NCBI GenBank assembly: GCA_033060915.1
Contig: CM065389.1
Location: forward strand, 11,540,501-11,604,500
Length of the DNA: 64,000 bases
Direction of reading: 5' to 3'
DNA from: Euryodendron excelsum
Taxonomy: Eukaryota; Streptophyta; Magnoliopsida; Ericales; Pentaphylacaceae
The translations under genes were made by a program, and so were the position numbers. This document shows, piece by piece, positions 39,240 to 52,737 of this stretch. The notes beneath the pieces are model-generated. The model had not been told where the DNA came from. It saw nothing but the letters and a program-made list of their open reading frames with translations, and ran no database searches. Each line of letters starts with the position of its first letter. Positions within the stretch are counted from its first letter, which is position 1.

Positions 39240-42200
39240 TCATGAAGATATGAATCTACCCAATGCACTCACAGATGTTCCAGTCAACACCCAGAAGATG
39301 GCACACACCACTCCAAGAACTGAAAAAAAGAAAAATCCCCTATTAAACCTACCGCTGGACCTTCTCTGAGTTGCAGGGGGGTTACCTGCTGCCACACTGG
39401 TGTCTCCAGCACTTATTCTTGCTCTACCACTGATCCTACCAAAGCTAGACATTCGTTCAAAAGCCCTATTCACCAAAGCAGTACTCTCTGAAGCTGATGC
39501 AGGAGTGGTTGGTATAGACTCCACAAAGGACCATAAAGCAGCAGTGAACCATGAGTCTCCTCCATCATCCTCTCTGCCACTCTGATTTTGATTTTGATTT
39601 GCTCCAGCGGGAAAATTTGCAGAACTTCCATTAGATACCACACCTAAAATGACGAGAAACTGCTAATATTAGCAACAGTGCACACACCACTATGTTAGCG
39701 AAAGAGCTCTTGAAGCTGGCTCAAACTCCCCCTTTCCCACTGGGGCACATGAGTTCTTGCCATGTAGATGATGACATGGTCTACCAAAACCATCCATCTG
39801 ATCAAGAGCTCTGTGAGGTTAGCCAACATAGAAAGCATATTTGTACAAACGGGAGATATAGAAGTAAAATCATAGCCAGAGTGGTAGCCAAGTACAAGTG
39901 TGGTCAGTGACATTTTCAGTAATCTGTATACCTGAAGTTGGTGGAGGAATGGCCCCCTGGTTTGATTCTGCTGGAGTAACAATATTGCATTTTTGTTCAT
40001 GTATCCACAGCTGACTGCCGACCTGACTTGCGTCAATGGAATGGGGTTGCAGCTGGTAATCCAACTGGTTAACCATTTCATTGTCAAGATTGTTATAGTA
40101 GGAATGTGAAACTGGGTGCACCATTTCTGTCTCGACATTGTTCAAGTATGAGGGTGGAACTGGGTTTACTACTAGATTCTCAAGATTGTTCACACATGAA
40201 CTCGTAACTGGGGGGACCATTTCGTTCCCCATAGTGTTGAAATATGACTGAGAAACTGGTCCCGGAATAATAGGACCCATGTCCCGAAGAAACATGGCTG
40301 CATCCTGGAACAGATCTAGCTCACTCAATCCATCAATCTCTTCAAACTGCAGGTTCTCAACAGGTCTCTCAATGTTTTGAATAGTAGGTTCTGGGCCAAG
40401 GAGATCATCCATTTCAAGAAAATCTTCCAGGAAATCCTCCTCAGTGTCATGAGATTCCTGTCTATTAATGTTCGGAGCAGATGTGACCTCAGATGTCTCA
40501 TGAAGTTGCAACTGAGAGGTGGCTGACTGAGTTATGTCAAAACTAGCCGGCACGTCATTTTGCTGCCCGCTTGGGTGGACTACCATGCTCCTTTCATGTA
40601 AATTGGCTCCCATTAAGGATTGATCCACCAAGGTACTTTGGGTTTCTTCCTCATCATCTAACTCTAGCAGCACATTACCATAATTAACAGCAAATGGTTG
40701 GACAAGCACAGGCTCATCTGCAATTCGGTTCATGAACTCCTCAAGGTCATTAAATGTGGACTCGACTTCACCATTAGTTCTAGTATGGTCAACAGAAGCA
40801 ACGTCATTAACCTGAATCATAGAATTATCCTGGTCAGCACGGTCCCTGACATTTGTGTTCTCATCATCAGCCCATTCTTCTTCTCTAAAAGGAGCTCCAT
40901 ATTGCTCACCATTTTTGGGACCAGGTCCGCTCTTTTTGTAGACCTTATAGAGAGCATAATAATCCTGTGCAGCCTGGCATCTCTTGAGCTCCTCCTCATC
41001 CAGAGTATACTCGTGCATCACCCAATCTGTGCGTTTGCCATTAGGTGCCCGGCCTTCGTAGAAAACCAGAGTTTTCTTAACCCCAACTGCCCGAGAATTA
41101 CATGTTATAGTGCGGTCTTTACCGGTTGCTTTCCAATATCCATGCCTGGTTGCTCTATTTGACCTTGCTCCATTCGGATACTTCCTGTCTCTGGGGCTAA
41201 AAAAGAACCATTGCCTGTCCCCAGTTTTCAACTTGGATATCCCTGCATTAAAAAAAATTAAAAATTTGGTTAATCAAATGCCCAGAACATTTAATCAGAC
41301 TCAATAAATTGAAAACAACAAAAACAACTAGCTATACTTCTGAACTAATTTTATACACTCTCATACAAGTATGATTTAGAATTGAGGGTCTTTAACAAAC
41401 GGCAAGATAGACAAACCATTGCCCATGTTAATTCTGTACAAATCATTAGATCGCTAGACTTCAACACCCAACAGCCCTACACCCAATATATCAATAAACC
41501 AGATTAATTAGCCATAAAACATTTCAATTTCAAAAGAATCTGTATCAGTATATTGAAAGTCAAAAAGTGCATGAAATCAGATCCAAAATAAAGAGCATCA
41601 AATAAGATCCAAAATAAAGAGCATCACATAGCAATGCAAATTCATTTTGTAATTTTTATTCCTCTAAGTAATGCCCATGAACGGAACAGGGTGTGCCATA
41701 ATTCTTCAACACAATTGTGAAGTGAAACCAAATTAAGATTTCAACAGCACTAAACAACCAAACAAGAACCAGTCAACCGAACCAACTAACTGAGAATTAC
41801 GCGTTTCAATCAAGCAAACAAGATTTCAGACCAAATGCCTCAATAAAACAGATCATACCAACCAAACAACACGTTGATTTCAACCAAACTCAAAACTTCG
41901 AACACGAAGAACCCAACAATGAACATAGGATTTAACCAATAACCCAATTAATAACACACGCATACTCCCAAAACTGTACTAAAACCAACCAACCAACCAA
42001 CCAATCACTCAAGCAAAGAAAGCATACCCAAATGAAATATCAATCAACTAAAACAGAAATTCAAGGCAACAGGCACATACATGAATAAATTGACTATGAA
42101 TAAAGAATCGAATCATACCAGGCAACTCCTCCGGGTCCCACTTGTACACATCGGTCTCGCCGATGATGTCGAGCTTTAGCCGCCGCCGACAGATCTTCCT

Positions 42201-42305
42201 CTTCAGATAGTAAAGCACCAGCTCCTCGTCCGTCGGGTGGAACCGAAACCCCGGCGGCCAGCACTGTCCGTCTCCGAAACACGAAGAATCATCCAAAACC
42301 TTCAT
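39240..42305 (-). CDS. Membrane-tethered NAC transcription factor (3 exons, 633 aa), ANAC017-like
   Basis: Exons on the minus strand: 42305-42119, 41242-39932, 39643-39240, all GT-AG and in frame. Residues about 15-175 form a full NAC domain: [20 protein letters not shown] (A), [12 protein letters not shown] (B), [14 protein letters not shown] (C), [20 protein letters not shown] (D) and [20 protein letters not shown] (E). A long acidic, Asn/Pro-rich activation region follows. The C-terminus has [14 protein letters not shown] and, at about 603-622, one hydrophobic helix ([17 protein letters not shown]) with a short tail. This architecture matches Arabidopsis ANAC017/ANAC016, which sit in the ER membrane and are released by proteolysis to switch on mitochondrial retrograde and stress genes. 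The job is thus a likely dormant stress regulator; exact orthology is inferred. Confidence 0.93.
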
Positions 42306-43168
42306 TGACTCAAAATTTCCGAGGTATATATATAAATATGTATGTGAATATGATCAGATATGTATCACTTTGTACTTGACTTAAGAATCAAAAATCGAAT
42401 CGAGGAATCCAAGGGTGAGAATCCGAGTGATTTCTCACCCTTCTGAAAACTCTAGATCGAGAATTGAGAGATTGGAGGCGAAGAAGGAAGAGAGATAGGG
42501 TTGAGAATCGAAAGGGTGGACTTGGCGGAGTGGTTTGGTCAAAGAAGTAATAAAAGGAGAAGAGAGGGAGATAGAGGTGGGCGATTAGTCCGGATGCGAA
42601 GCTTCCTGGAATTTGGGTTTAATTCTAGGGTGGTGGTTAGGTGAGACCAGGTTTAGTGAGCTTGAGCAAATGTCAGGGCCAATATGGGTTTTTTATTTAG
42701 CTAGTCAATAGTCAAAGGAACCTTCTACTATAATTATTGGATCGAGTACAAATAATTTACTTACCGGGGGCTTGAGTTAACTGTGATTACTAACCAAAAA
42801 TAAAATCAAGAAGTACAATTCGAGGAATCTCAAATGGGAACGCAATACCAAATTGGTAATTATTATTAATATATATATATATATACTCCTTTTTTCAACA
42901 AGATGTCGAATGATGATTGGACTGAGGAGATTGAAAAGGAACCTAACTTAAGACTTTACGTTTAACTCGAAGATTAGTCGATCACCCAACTAATAATATA
43001 CATTAACCTAAAACAACACGTTCAATTCTACTTTAAAAAATGACACAATAATTGGTAGTTTTTCGGTGTTGGAACCAAGTCTCATCCCTTCCGGTCAACA
43101 ATATAAAATCATTAAAGCTAACGCATTTTTTCTTTCAAATAAATTTTATCATTTCACACTATATCCAC

Positions 43169-43760
43169 AGGTTACATTTGATACAAGAAAATAAAAAATA
43201 ATAAAATAGGAATAGAAATGAAAAGAAAAATGATAACGAGTATAGAATAAAAATGAGAACGAGAAAGATATTGATAATGAGAATGGAATGGAATAGTCAT
43301 TCTTATTTTTTTATTTGATAAAACTAATGAATAATGCTAGAATAAAAAAGAATAGAATTTTAGTGTGTAATATGAAAATTCAATAATATGTTATACACAT
43401 AATATTAGAAGTATTATACATTATTTATAAAATATTATTAAGCAAACGGCGGCGACAGTGGTCTTGGGCAGTAGGAATTTTCAACTTTTTATTTTTTATT
43501 TTTAAAATTAAAAAATAATTACCAAACATGATTTATTTTTTTTTAAAAAAACTTGACAACAAAAATCTTACCAAGTTTTGTTTTATGTTCTATCTCATAT
43601 GAGAATGAAATTACCATTTTCACTTTTAAAATAAAAAAATGATCATTCTAACAAAATGTGAGAATGATTATTCTATGAGAATATCCATTCAATTTTAAAT
43701 AATGATACTAAACAATGAGAATAATCATTTCATTCCATTCTCTTGTACCAAACATAGCTT
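43169..43760. mobile_element. MITE-like element with GGTACAAGA ends
   Basis: The left end (AGGTTACATTTGATACAAGA) and the reverse complement of the right end (AAGCTATGTTTGGTACAAGA) match at most positions. The interior has GAATGGAATG words and their complements near both ends, and A/T-rich filler. It is about 590 bp with no transposase. Confidence 0.5.
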
Positions 43761-44105
43761 AAAGAGTACCGTTAATATCCTTTACAATAAATTAAAACTA
43801 GTAAAACCTTCTAAAATAGGTAGCACCCATATTGATAGGGTATTACTTATGTTATGATTTTTACCTTTAGTATAATACTTCAATATAAAATTTGAATATA
43901 AGTGGTAACAATTAATACTTCTTAACTATTGAATGTTTTTCGAGATGCACTTATTCAATGTTTTTTGAAAAATGTTATTTCATAGTGTTGGGGGCAGCAC
44001 ACATAATTAATTTCTGTTCAATGAAAGGCTTGTGCATGATAAGTTTCTCTTACAACTTAACGATACAACAAAGTGAAAGAAGAAAAAAGATATATCAACT
44101 AGTTT

Positions 44106-44351
44106 TTACCAATAGTCTCTGCATGAACAGGATCCCTCCGTGAATGGCCGAAACCGAGCTAGGAACCTAACATTAATTTCGCGATCGTGAACCTTTGAAA
44201 GAAGCTTATCACTTGAACCAAGACCCCCACTGGCATACCACTGAAGCAGATAACGTACCTTACGAAACAGATTTGGATCTGTACGACAAGGTTGATATAA
44301 ATGTAGGTTGTCGCAAATGATTCTATCTTTGCCAGTTATTGTTATTTGCAA
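44106..44351 (-). other. Unassigned open frame, 81 codons
   Basis: An open frame without an ATG start (begins with TTG) reads [19 protein letters not shown], then [10 protein letters not shown] and [19 protein letters not shown], ending TAA. Two good donor-like sites (AAG/GTACGT near the middle and AAAG/GTTCAC) and an upstream CTAG suggest an exon relic. Codon use looks protein-like. No family was recognised; it could be a fragment of a moved gene. Confidence 0.3.
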
Positions 44352-44432
44352 CTAGCAATTGATAGGTGTATTAATATGATAATTTGCAGAAAGCAAGGCT
44401 AACGTTGGCTAGAGAAGCGCGTTAATACAATG

Positions 44433-44433
<1 letters not shown>

Positions 44434-44471
<38 letters not shown>
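44434..44471. repeat. (CT)n microsatellite
   Basis: About 19 CT units downstream of the capping-protein gene. Confidence 0.9.
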
Positions 44472-44472
<1 letters not shown>

Positions 44473-45161
44473 TGGCAAAGTCTGCCTAGTTATATACTGC
44501 ATATATCAAGTTCAGAAGATTCTGAGCTTGAATTTCATGGTTGGCACAGCCTTTCTGCTAATTGTTTAAAACCTTCAGAGGGCACTCTTACCGCCCACAA
44601 TTGGTGCTCACTCATGAATGGTTTCCCCAATGCAATTTTGCATGCAAATATAATTCTTCTCGAAACATCACAATCTCTATAAGAAATAGAATAGCACAAT
44701 CAACCAAGAAAGTGAGGATGAAGATTAAGAAAGGAAAAACAAATAAAACAAAAGATGTGAGGAATTAACGTTTGCTCAAGATATAATTGATGAAAGTTCT
44801 TTGTGTATATAGATGGTGCAGCTTGCCTTACGAGATCGCCACACATCTACGTGTGGTATAATGCCACATCCACAGGCATAGATGATACAGCCTTTGCAGG
44901 TGTGGATTTAGTAAATTTTGTTATTGACTTGTAAAAACTTGGCAGAAAAAGCCAGAAGCCAGACATCCTGCAATGGACTTTCCAAGAGAATAAAACTCTC
45001 CTCTAGCATAGTTTTCTATATATTTAAGATGATCACAAAATGTTGCAACATGAGAGTATCCGACAAACAATCTTTACTAATCTTACAAGAAGTGGTTAAG
45101 GAAACGAGAGGCAAACTAACCGATACATTTATCATTGCATAAGGGCCAAAATATACATCCA

Positions 45162-47256
45162 TCAGCTGTCGGGCAGTCTCATTGGCACCAGTTCAGATGG
45201 TGGGCGCAATGTGCAAACCATCTCTTTTGTCTTCCCAAAATACACCTGGAATTACAGATGCACCTCAAAATTACAATTCTATACCATCAACACCCAAAAT
45301 CTCAGAAGCAAAACAAGATCCAAAGGCTCAAAGGTATAATATAGGTAATCACAGCTGTACTGTTGTTTGATACTTCATTATTAAGAAATTTCAAATTTCA
45401 CCATGTGGGAGGAGGATAACAAAAATTAAATAATGCTAGAATAAAAACCAAAATACCTGATCTAGTGAATTTCTCAATTTACCCTCCATTTCTTCGATCA
45501 TCTTTCCCATGTTACATAGATGACCATCTACCACTGACAGATCCATATTCATCTGTTAGACATAAAAGGAAGATGAAGACTTTGACTTGCTTTCCACAGA
45601 AGCTCCATAAAACTAGCTCTGAGCAATTAATTTGAAAATGCAAGTTTTGCCTATCCTGACTGTCTAGCAAATAAGACTGGATGAACACATTCAAATGCTT
45701 AACCAGTGGCTATCTGTCTGTAGAATTAGTTGGAGCAGGAATGCCACAAGCTGATGTGAAATAACAATAGGAAGTAGAGATGCCCCCAAGGATAAGGTTA
45801 CAGGAAGTTCTTGAATACATCTTCATTGTGCAATGAGGATAACTAAATGCAAGCTGATGGTATAACTCCAGTTTGGATAGCTACAAGGGCCATAGATAGA
45901 AATGATGCAAAAAGACGTGATGGTGCAATGATTTGGAATGGTGCAATGGGACTGAATGGCTAAAATATATTGACGTAAGCCGATCATTGAGTTCAAGTTA
46001 TGGGTTTTTTCCCGAGTCTCAGGACAAGGCTATTACGTGGAGAACTAGGCATACTCAAAAGCATTAAGATGGTTCCAAGCATCATCAAGGTTGGTGCACT
46101 ATAATTTCCCTCTCCAAAAACAGAGTACGGTGGAAATACAGGCAGTCTGAACATCCATAAGAAAACGGGAACAGCTTGCCTTGTGTTACTGATCCCAAGA
46201 CCCTAAAAAGAATGTTGCGAGGGCAATGATGGTAGTAATTTCTACTACAGACAGTGATACAAAAATCAGAAGGGGCAGTGCCTCTATTTATTATGTTAGG
46301 GCTCAAGCCTCACACAATCAACTCAATGACTTTGGTAAATTTCCATACCCCTACACCCCCCAACCCAAATGTAAATAACCTACATTCTCTCAGTTCCTTT
46401 GCCCTTTGTACCTTAAAGCAGCACTGATTCATTGTCTTTCTTCCCAATGGAAATTAAAGCTCAATTTCAATGGAGTTTTCCCTTCGAAATCCAAGACAGT
46501 TAGGCATAGAAGGCAACTTCAAAGATTAAAGAAGGAAAGGCAAGTGGATAAAGTTAAGTTCCAATTGGTGAGGACAGCTACCCAGTCATCAGAAGGCTGA
46601 TGATTTATCTACAAAGAGAAGTTACAACCATCCATCACTTGGGGCACATCTATCCCTCAACTACTTGCTGTCATGGTGTTTACAGTGTCTTCCCATGAGA
46701 TTTCATCTCTTGGGGCACATCTATCCTTCATCCTTTCCCTTGTACTTTCAGTCTCATTCACCGAGATTTCATCTCTTACCAAAATAATAAATTTGATATA
46801 GGATGGGCTCAAACTTCAAACAGCCATTGTTGCTGTCAAATTTTTGAAATCCACTTCACTATACAATAGCTTAATAGGTTTCAAAAATAGAAACTTACAT
46901 TCAACTAAATCATATATGCTCATGGGTTAAGGCTTATGATCCTGGACATATTTAACTTCAATGCCACAACCAGTTAAATATTTTTTTCTTTTAGTTGGTG
47001 GACAGTATTCATCTCCAATCAACATCCAAGAAGCCACTAAATGAGATCATTATCGATCCATTATTAATCTATTACAGATAACCAGAGTGAAACAAATTGG
47101 CATGAAGTAACATTTTTCAAAGTTGAGCTTGTCATTGACATCTAATAAAGACTTGAAAATGCAAACTGTTAACAATATAAACCAAAATTTAAATCAGTAT
47201 ATATTACCTGTCTTCTAATTGATCCTGACAAATTGAATGTGCCGGATGAATCATTA

Positions 47257-47288
<32 letters not shown>

Positions 47289-47492
47289 TAAACAGTAATG
47301 AGCCATTCCTTCATCCTCGGGTCCCACCTAAAAGTCAAGAATTGCAACATGACAGTAAGTACGAATGGCATGCTCTTAAAGAGAAAAAGGAGAAAGTGAA
47401 GGTCTATCTTTTTATTTTATTACATTTTATATATTTTTAGTATTATTATCCTACTTTCTGAGTCTTTGGCAGATGAGCCTACCTCAATAACG

Positions 47493-47523
<31 letters not shown>

Positions 47524-47537
47524 GACCTCTCCTTCCG

Positions 47538-47576
<39 letters not shown>

Positions 47577-48117
47577 CCAGGTTAGTGAAAAGATACAAAA
47601 ATTTGGATCAAGAGATTAGAGAGAAAAAATCACCTTTCTTTATCAAGAAGCAAGCTACAAAACCTTCATTCTCATCTTCCCACATATATACTGAAGAAAT
47701 GCCACCTTCATAATACCTGACAAAAGATTGGTGAATGAATTTGCCACCAACTCTTCAGAAACATAATTAAGTTGCCAAAAAAGCAGATAAATAATTGACA
47801 TTGGGTCATATCTCTTTTAAGTTGACATCACTTGCAATATTGAGCAGGGAAAATCCATCTAACATCCACATTCTGGATTGTGTTTCAACTGACTAAAAAT
47901 AAATAAAAATAATAAGAGGTATGCTGAACAGAAAGAAATGGAGGGGCAAAAAACTTCTTTCAAGCAATAACAATTTAATAAAAGACATGACAAACCAGAA
48001 GACAAGGTAAGTAAAGGACTTCACTGGTCACGGTAAACTGCGAAGACTTCATTTGCTTCAATCTCAAGTTTCCTCAACTGTAGAGAAGGGTAAGGCCCAT
48101 CTTCCAGTGGTGGATGG

Positions 48118-48161
<44 letters not shown>

Positions 48162-48549
48162 GATCATAAGATAAAATAAAATTAAGAGTAATTGACTGTT
48201 GGCAATTTAGAATAGAATACAAGAAGAGTTATAACCTACAATTTAACTGAACATCTAGCCTTGACAAGCAAGATGAAACAAGAATCATGCACTGAAACCA
48301 AAAATAGATAGGACAAGGCATTGTTGACATATGTTAGCATGAAGTTAACATGAAAGGTCACATCATGGTGCAACCAGACTACCATTTGATAGAAATATCA
48401 TGTCATGTTAAAGAGTATTTGCACATGCAAGATATCAATTGAACTTTTTAGTAAACCAAACCATTAGGCTAGATTAAGTTACCATGCTATAAGATATTCA
48501 TTTCAATTACAGCTATTCAGGAGATGAGCATTACCTATACGAGTCAGCA

Positions 48550-48581
<32 letters not shown>

Positions 48582-50318
48582 CCCGCAATCCACATCACAT
48601 AAAACCTGTCCTTCCCAATTGGAGAGAAACGTGCCAAATTATTAAATGTGGGAAACAATAGAGAGAATTGATATTCTGCATAACAAACTGACATGTGAGA
48701 CATCAACACAAGATACACTATCTTAACCGTTTATAAAAGATGAGAACTCTAAAATGTAAATATATGTGATTAGCAACAAAAGGTCAGATAAAGCCGCCAG
48801 CATCCATTGATATCATGCTCAATGATATGGCAAAGTAAAAGTATGATTACTAATAAAGAGAGAGAGAGAGATGTAACAATATAACATGTTGCAGCAACAA
48901 AATAGTCAAGGTTTGCACAAGTTATTACACATAGGATAACCTTAGTAATTTAAAACAAACTAGAAGTGGTTCCATTTACTTAAAAAGAAAATCTCATTTC
49001 CAGAAATTAGCAAAAAAAAAAAAAACAATAAATAGTGGACTAGGTTGTATAAAGAAAGTTGGTATTTCTAGATATGCAGGTAACCAGACAGGATGATGCA
49101 GTAGGCAGAAACACAATAGCAGGAAAAAGGTACGGTAGTCAAGACTCAAAACTGAAAGCCAAACTGACAAACATGAGGTACATATAGAACAGCACAATAT
49201 TTACAACGCATTGAATCAGAAAATCAGTGATACCCCAATAAGAGTATGCGGAGAAAGCAATATCATCATGTGCCTAATAAAAACCAAAGAATCCAAGAGA
49301 GCAGGACAAGAGAAAGACTAGGAGAAACTGTCGTTTATTCTTTAAGCAGCCTCTGGAGCTAAACTTAATCAAAAGAAGTTTCTCTTTTTTTTTTTTTTTT
49401 TCCTCCCCACCACAACAATTGAAAAGTTACAAAAAGAGAAGACAAGTTTGTACTATCTACATTCACTACTCTGTCGGTCTGGCTCTCTAAATCCATTGTA
49501 AGAGCTTCACAATAAGATGACCTATGCACTGTCCTAACTCTTAATCTCTACAATAGTGCACCAATAGTGTACCAAGGCCGCCCATTGTACTATACAAATC
49601 CAACCCCAACTAGGACAATTAACCTTTTACTCTGCATATAATCTTACTCTAATTCATATATAAGAAAATCTGAATAACACTATATTAGCATCAATTAAAA
49701 GAAAAATAAATAAAAAAAATCCGAACACCAATACAATCAAATATTCAATGAACTTTACAATGAGCGAATAAAAAAGTGTTCCATCGAATCAAACAAGACA
49801 TATGCTTACTTGAGCCTAGCAACATAAAACCATGGACTGTCAAATTATTATTTTCTTTTCTCTTCCTCTGTTTTCTGGGCAGCCAAACAGAGACTAGGAT
49901 AATCCCAGAACTGATGCACAGAATCCAAAAGACAGAAACACTATAAACCCTAGAAAACCTAATACATATTCTTTAACAGTAAATGGAATGCAATCAAACT
50001 GAAGGCAGGGTAAAACATCTCGAAAAGTAAGCGTCACTTTCAGAACAAACCGCTTGAAAATCAAAACCAACGTCGTATCGATGCAAACAGGGAGTACTAT
50101 TAGTACTCAAAGCCTCAACAGGAACCCAAAAAAAAAAAAAATCAACGGTGATACGAAACCTTATAAAATTCCAAATTCCTTCCTCATAACGAACAAAAAC
50201 ACAAAATAAAAACGCCTACAGAGAGATAAATATGTAGATATATATATGTCTGTATGTATGCATATATGCATATATATATATATATATATATTGCATTGAG
50301 AAAAGGGACATGAGGAGG

Positions 50319-50363
<45 letters not shown>

Positions 50364-50450
50364 CTCGGGCATAAGGCTCAGGAGAGCAGAAAGCGCAGTC
50401 TCTACGTGCTTCGGAGGAATTCTTCTCATCAATCCCATCGCTGCCTCCAT
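45162..50450 (-). CDS. CPB: F-actin capping protein subunit beta (8 exons, 256 aa)
   Basis: With the alpha subunit it caps actin filament barbed ends in the cytoplasm and controls filament growth. Exons on the minus strand: 50450-50322, 48605-48535, 48138-48025, 47716-47634, 47556-47483, 47327-47208, 45552-45457, 45245-45162; all introns GT-AG and phases agree. The product starts [20 protein letters not shown] and contains the family blocks [65 protein letters not shown] and, near the end, [16 protein letters not shown], part of the beta tentacle. Length equals that of plant homologues. A leftward in-frame extension without ATG exists, so the first ATG of the conserved start was used. A GT-AG joint at 47716/48025 splits a Gln codon. 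Confidence 0.97.
50237..50291. repeat. TA-rich microsatellite in capping-protein intron 1
   Basis: Imperfect (TA)n with TG/CA interruptions, about 30 bp downstream of the exon 1 donor site on the gene's strand. Confidence 0.75.
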
Positions 50451-52737
50451 TTCGTCCACCGATACAAACGCCAAACAAGCCTATACAGAAATTTTTTAGA
50501 GAATATTTTTGGAGAGAGAGAGAGAAGAGGCGCGTTGTTTGATCCTAGTTTCCCTCGCAGGAACCGTATATAAGCACCTACGGAATTATGTGTAGATGCT
50601 TCGCAGTGTATTTTATAAACTTGAAACCACTAGGCCATGAATTGGGATATCTGTAAATAAGTCCAACTAAGTTGAGTATTGGATTTTTCCAGACTAAACT
50701 GATTATTTTTCCTGTCTACCTCGATCAAACTTTAATCAAAACCTATCACAAGCCAAGCATGAATTTTTTTAATATTTTTAAATATTATTAAATTATTTAT
50801 TAACTTATTAAGTTAAGTTTTAGTTTATTCACTTCGAGAGCGGATCATAGCAAACTCTAATAAGTTAAACCTAAAAACAAATCGCATTCAATTGGCTTTG
50901 TTTGTTTTATACACCTATTTACCGTGAGGTGCTATTCATAAGCCCCTTTTTTTTAGATCTGATCAAGCATACAAATCTAGATAGTAACCTATTGTCCGAT
51001 TAAGCACTATAGGATAATCATAAGATCAAATTTCACATCTGAATTCTAAATTGACCAAATCACATCACACCATAGTTAACTGATCAACACTTTCAACTTT
51101 GACCAATTTGATGTGTTAAATCTAAAAAAATCGATTGGTATTTAATAACAGAACTATCGTAATAGGAGAAAGACAGAGACACTAATGCGACGAGTACATA
51201 ATTTTTTCTTATCTAGGTGGATCAATTAAAAAGAGATCTTATGAAAAGTATTACGTGATCAAGCTCACATTAGGCTTATAATATTTTCAGGTTCAAAATT
51301 CAAATATAACTATCTACAATTTCAAATTTCAAATTTCAAATTATCCTATATAATTTTTGTCCATAAAGAAAACAGTATCCAATCTTAAAGTGACAGTATT
51401 ATATTTTAAAAACGCATTCCATTAACATAAAATCATTAAGCAAATTATGAATTAGTGATTTTATTTTCTCAAAAAACTTTTTAAAAATACTGAACAAGTG
51501 TTCTCTCTATATATATCCCTATACCAATATATATGAGTTTGGAGTTTGGTGGCGGTGAGTGGGGATGCATGTTATCATCAACCCATGGCCACCATTAGAC
51601 CCCTATCATGTAAAGCAATATGGGGTGAGTTGTTTTGGTGGACCTTTTAGCTCTGCTTTTACATAGCCATGATGGGTAATGAGGGGTTGGTTTGAAGGCA
51701 ACCACTGACTACACATGACATGCCCCCATCCAAGCAAAGCAATGGATGACTTGCTCTTGTTTGTTTAGCCAATGGGGACCCACTACCAGTCCAAAAGAGG
51801 TGATCAAATGATTGATAATTTTGGCCTAAATTGGCTCTACTCTTCTAACCTAACTACTGACTTGGATGCTGTGTTGCTATTTGGACATTTGGAAGTCATG
51901 GCACCCAACCGACAACTTGCCCAAATTTTGAATATTTTAGCGGATCTCAAATTTGTTGAGGAAAATTGAAAGGAAAACGAAATGAGATTACTTATTTTAT
52001 GGGTAACCAAACAAAAATAAAATGAATTTTTTGTGAAATGATTATCCATTTTCCTAGCCCAAACAAACAAAAGGAAAAAATTTAACTTCTCCCCTTCATT
52101 CTCCTTTTTTTTTTCCTTCTTTTTCTTTCCCTTAACTAGTCCTAGCTAGAACCAAACAAACCAGAAAGGATCAAATTTGAGGCAGGGCTTAGTATACAGA
52201 AAGACTGTAGGTTAAATGTAAGGTGTCAATGTCAACAGACCTGCTAAATGCTACTTTACAACCAACTCACCTAAGAAATGTTCAAGTAAATGTCAAAGAA
52301 CTATCAAGAAGTCAGAATAATATTTGAAATTTTTTAAGAGGTATATAAGAACCATAGGAGACTTGGGGATGGAGTTCATGATCTTGTTATTAAATTTCAC
52401 ATGTACTTGGAACACATACACATCATCTCAATTAGCAACCTGTGATCTGTATATCCACATAGAAACACTATTTAGGAGTAGCAGCGAAAATCTCCATGTC
52501 ATGGGCCTCTAGATGAGACAAAATATGAAATCTGTAAACCAGCAACAGATGGACATTTTCTTCCCCGTGCAAATTCAAGTTGAACAGGACATGAAACATG
52601 ATAATCACTCATTTTAAAATTCATAGTTTTCAAACAAATTAATGGAACAAGGGTAATAAATTAATGTTACATACAACAAAAAAACAAAAAAACAGCTAGA
52701 AATGTCCTTTGTTTCAACAAATCCAGTTCTTGACGAG
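50451..52737. other. Spacer between capping-protein and Pus3 genes
   Basis: Both genes lie on the minus strand, so the left part is the capping-protein promoter and the right part the Pus3 3' UTR. The middle (50620-52300) is AT-rich. A stretch near 51950-52150 has GGAAAA/TTTTCC complementarity that may be an old MITE. No gene is supported. Confidence 0.55.
50566..50573 (-). promoter_or_regulatory. Candidate TATA box of the capping-protein gene
   Basis: On the minus strand TTATATAC lies about 116 bp upstream of the start codon. It is followed by a CT-rich stretch, a common context for plant transcription starts. This would give an 85-90 nt leader. No transcript evidence. Confidence 0.4.

Larger units (their letters stand above)
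42306..45161. other. Spacer between the NAC and capping-protein genes
   Basis: Contains the NAC promoter and leader (left, with purine-rich stretches near 42480-42560), a large inverted-repeat element (43169-43760), one unassigned frame (44106-44351), a CT microsatellite (44434-44471), and the capping-protein 3' UTR (right). Nothing else coding-like is seen. Confidence 0.6.

Noticed and set aside
47557..47569. Upstream acceptor (CTTGAG) for capping-protein exon 5
   Set aside because: It introduces an immediate in-frame TGA; the acceptor before 47556 restores the conserved [10 protein letters not shown] block.
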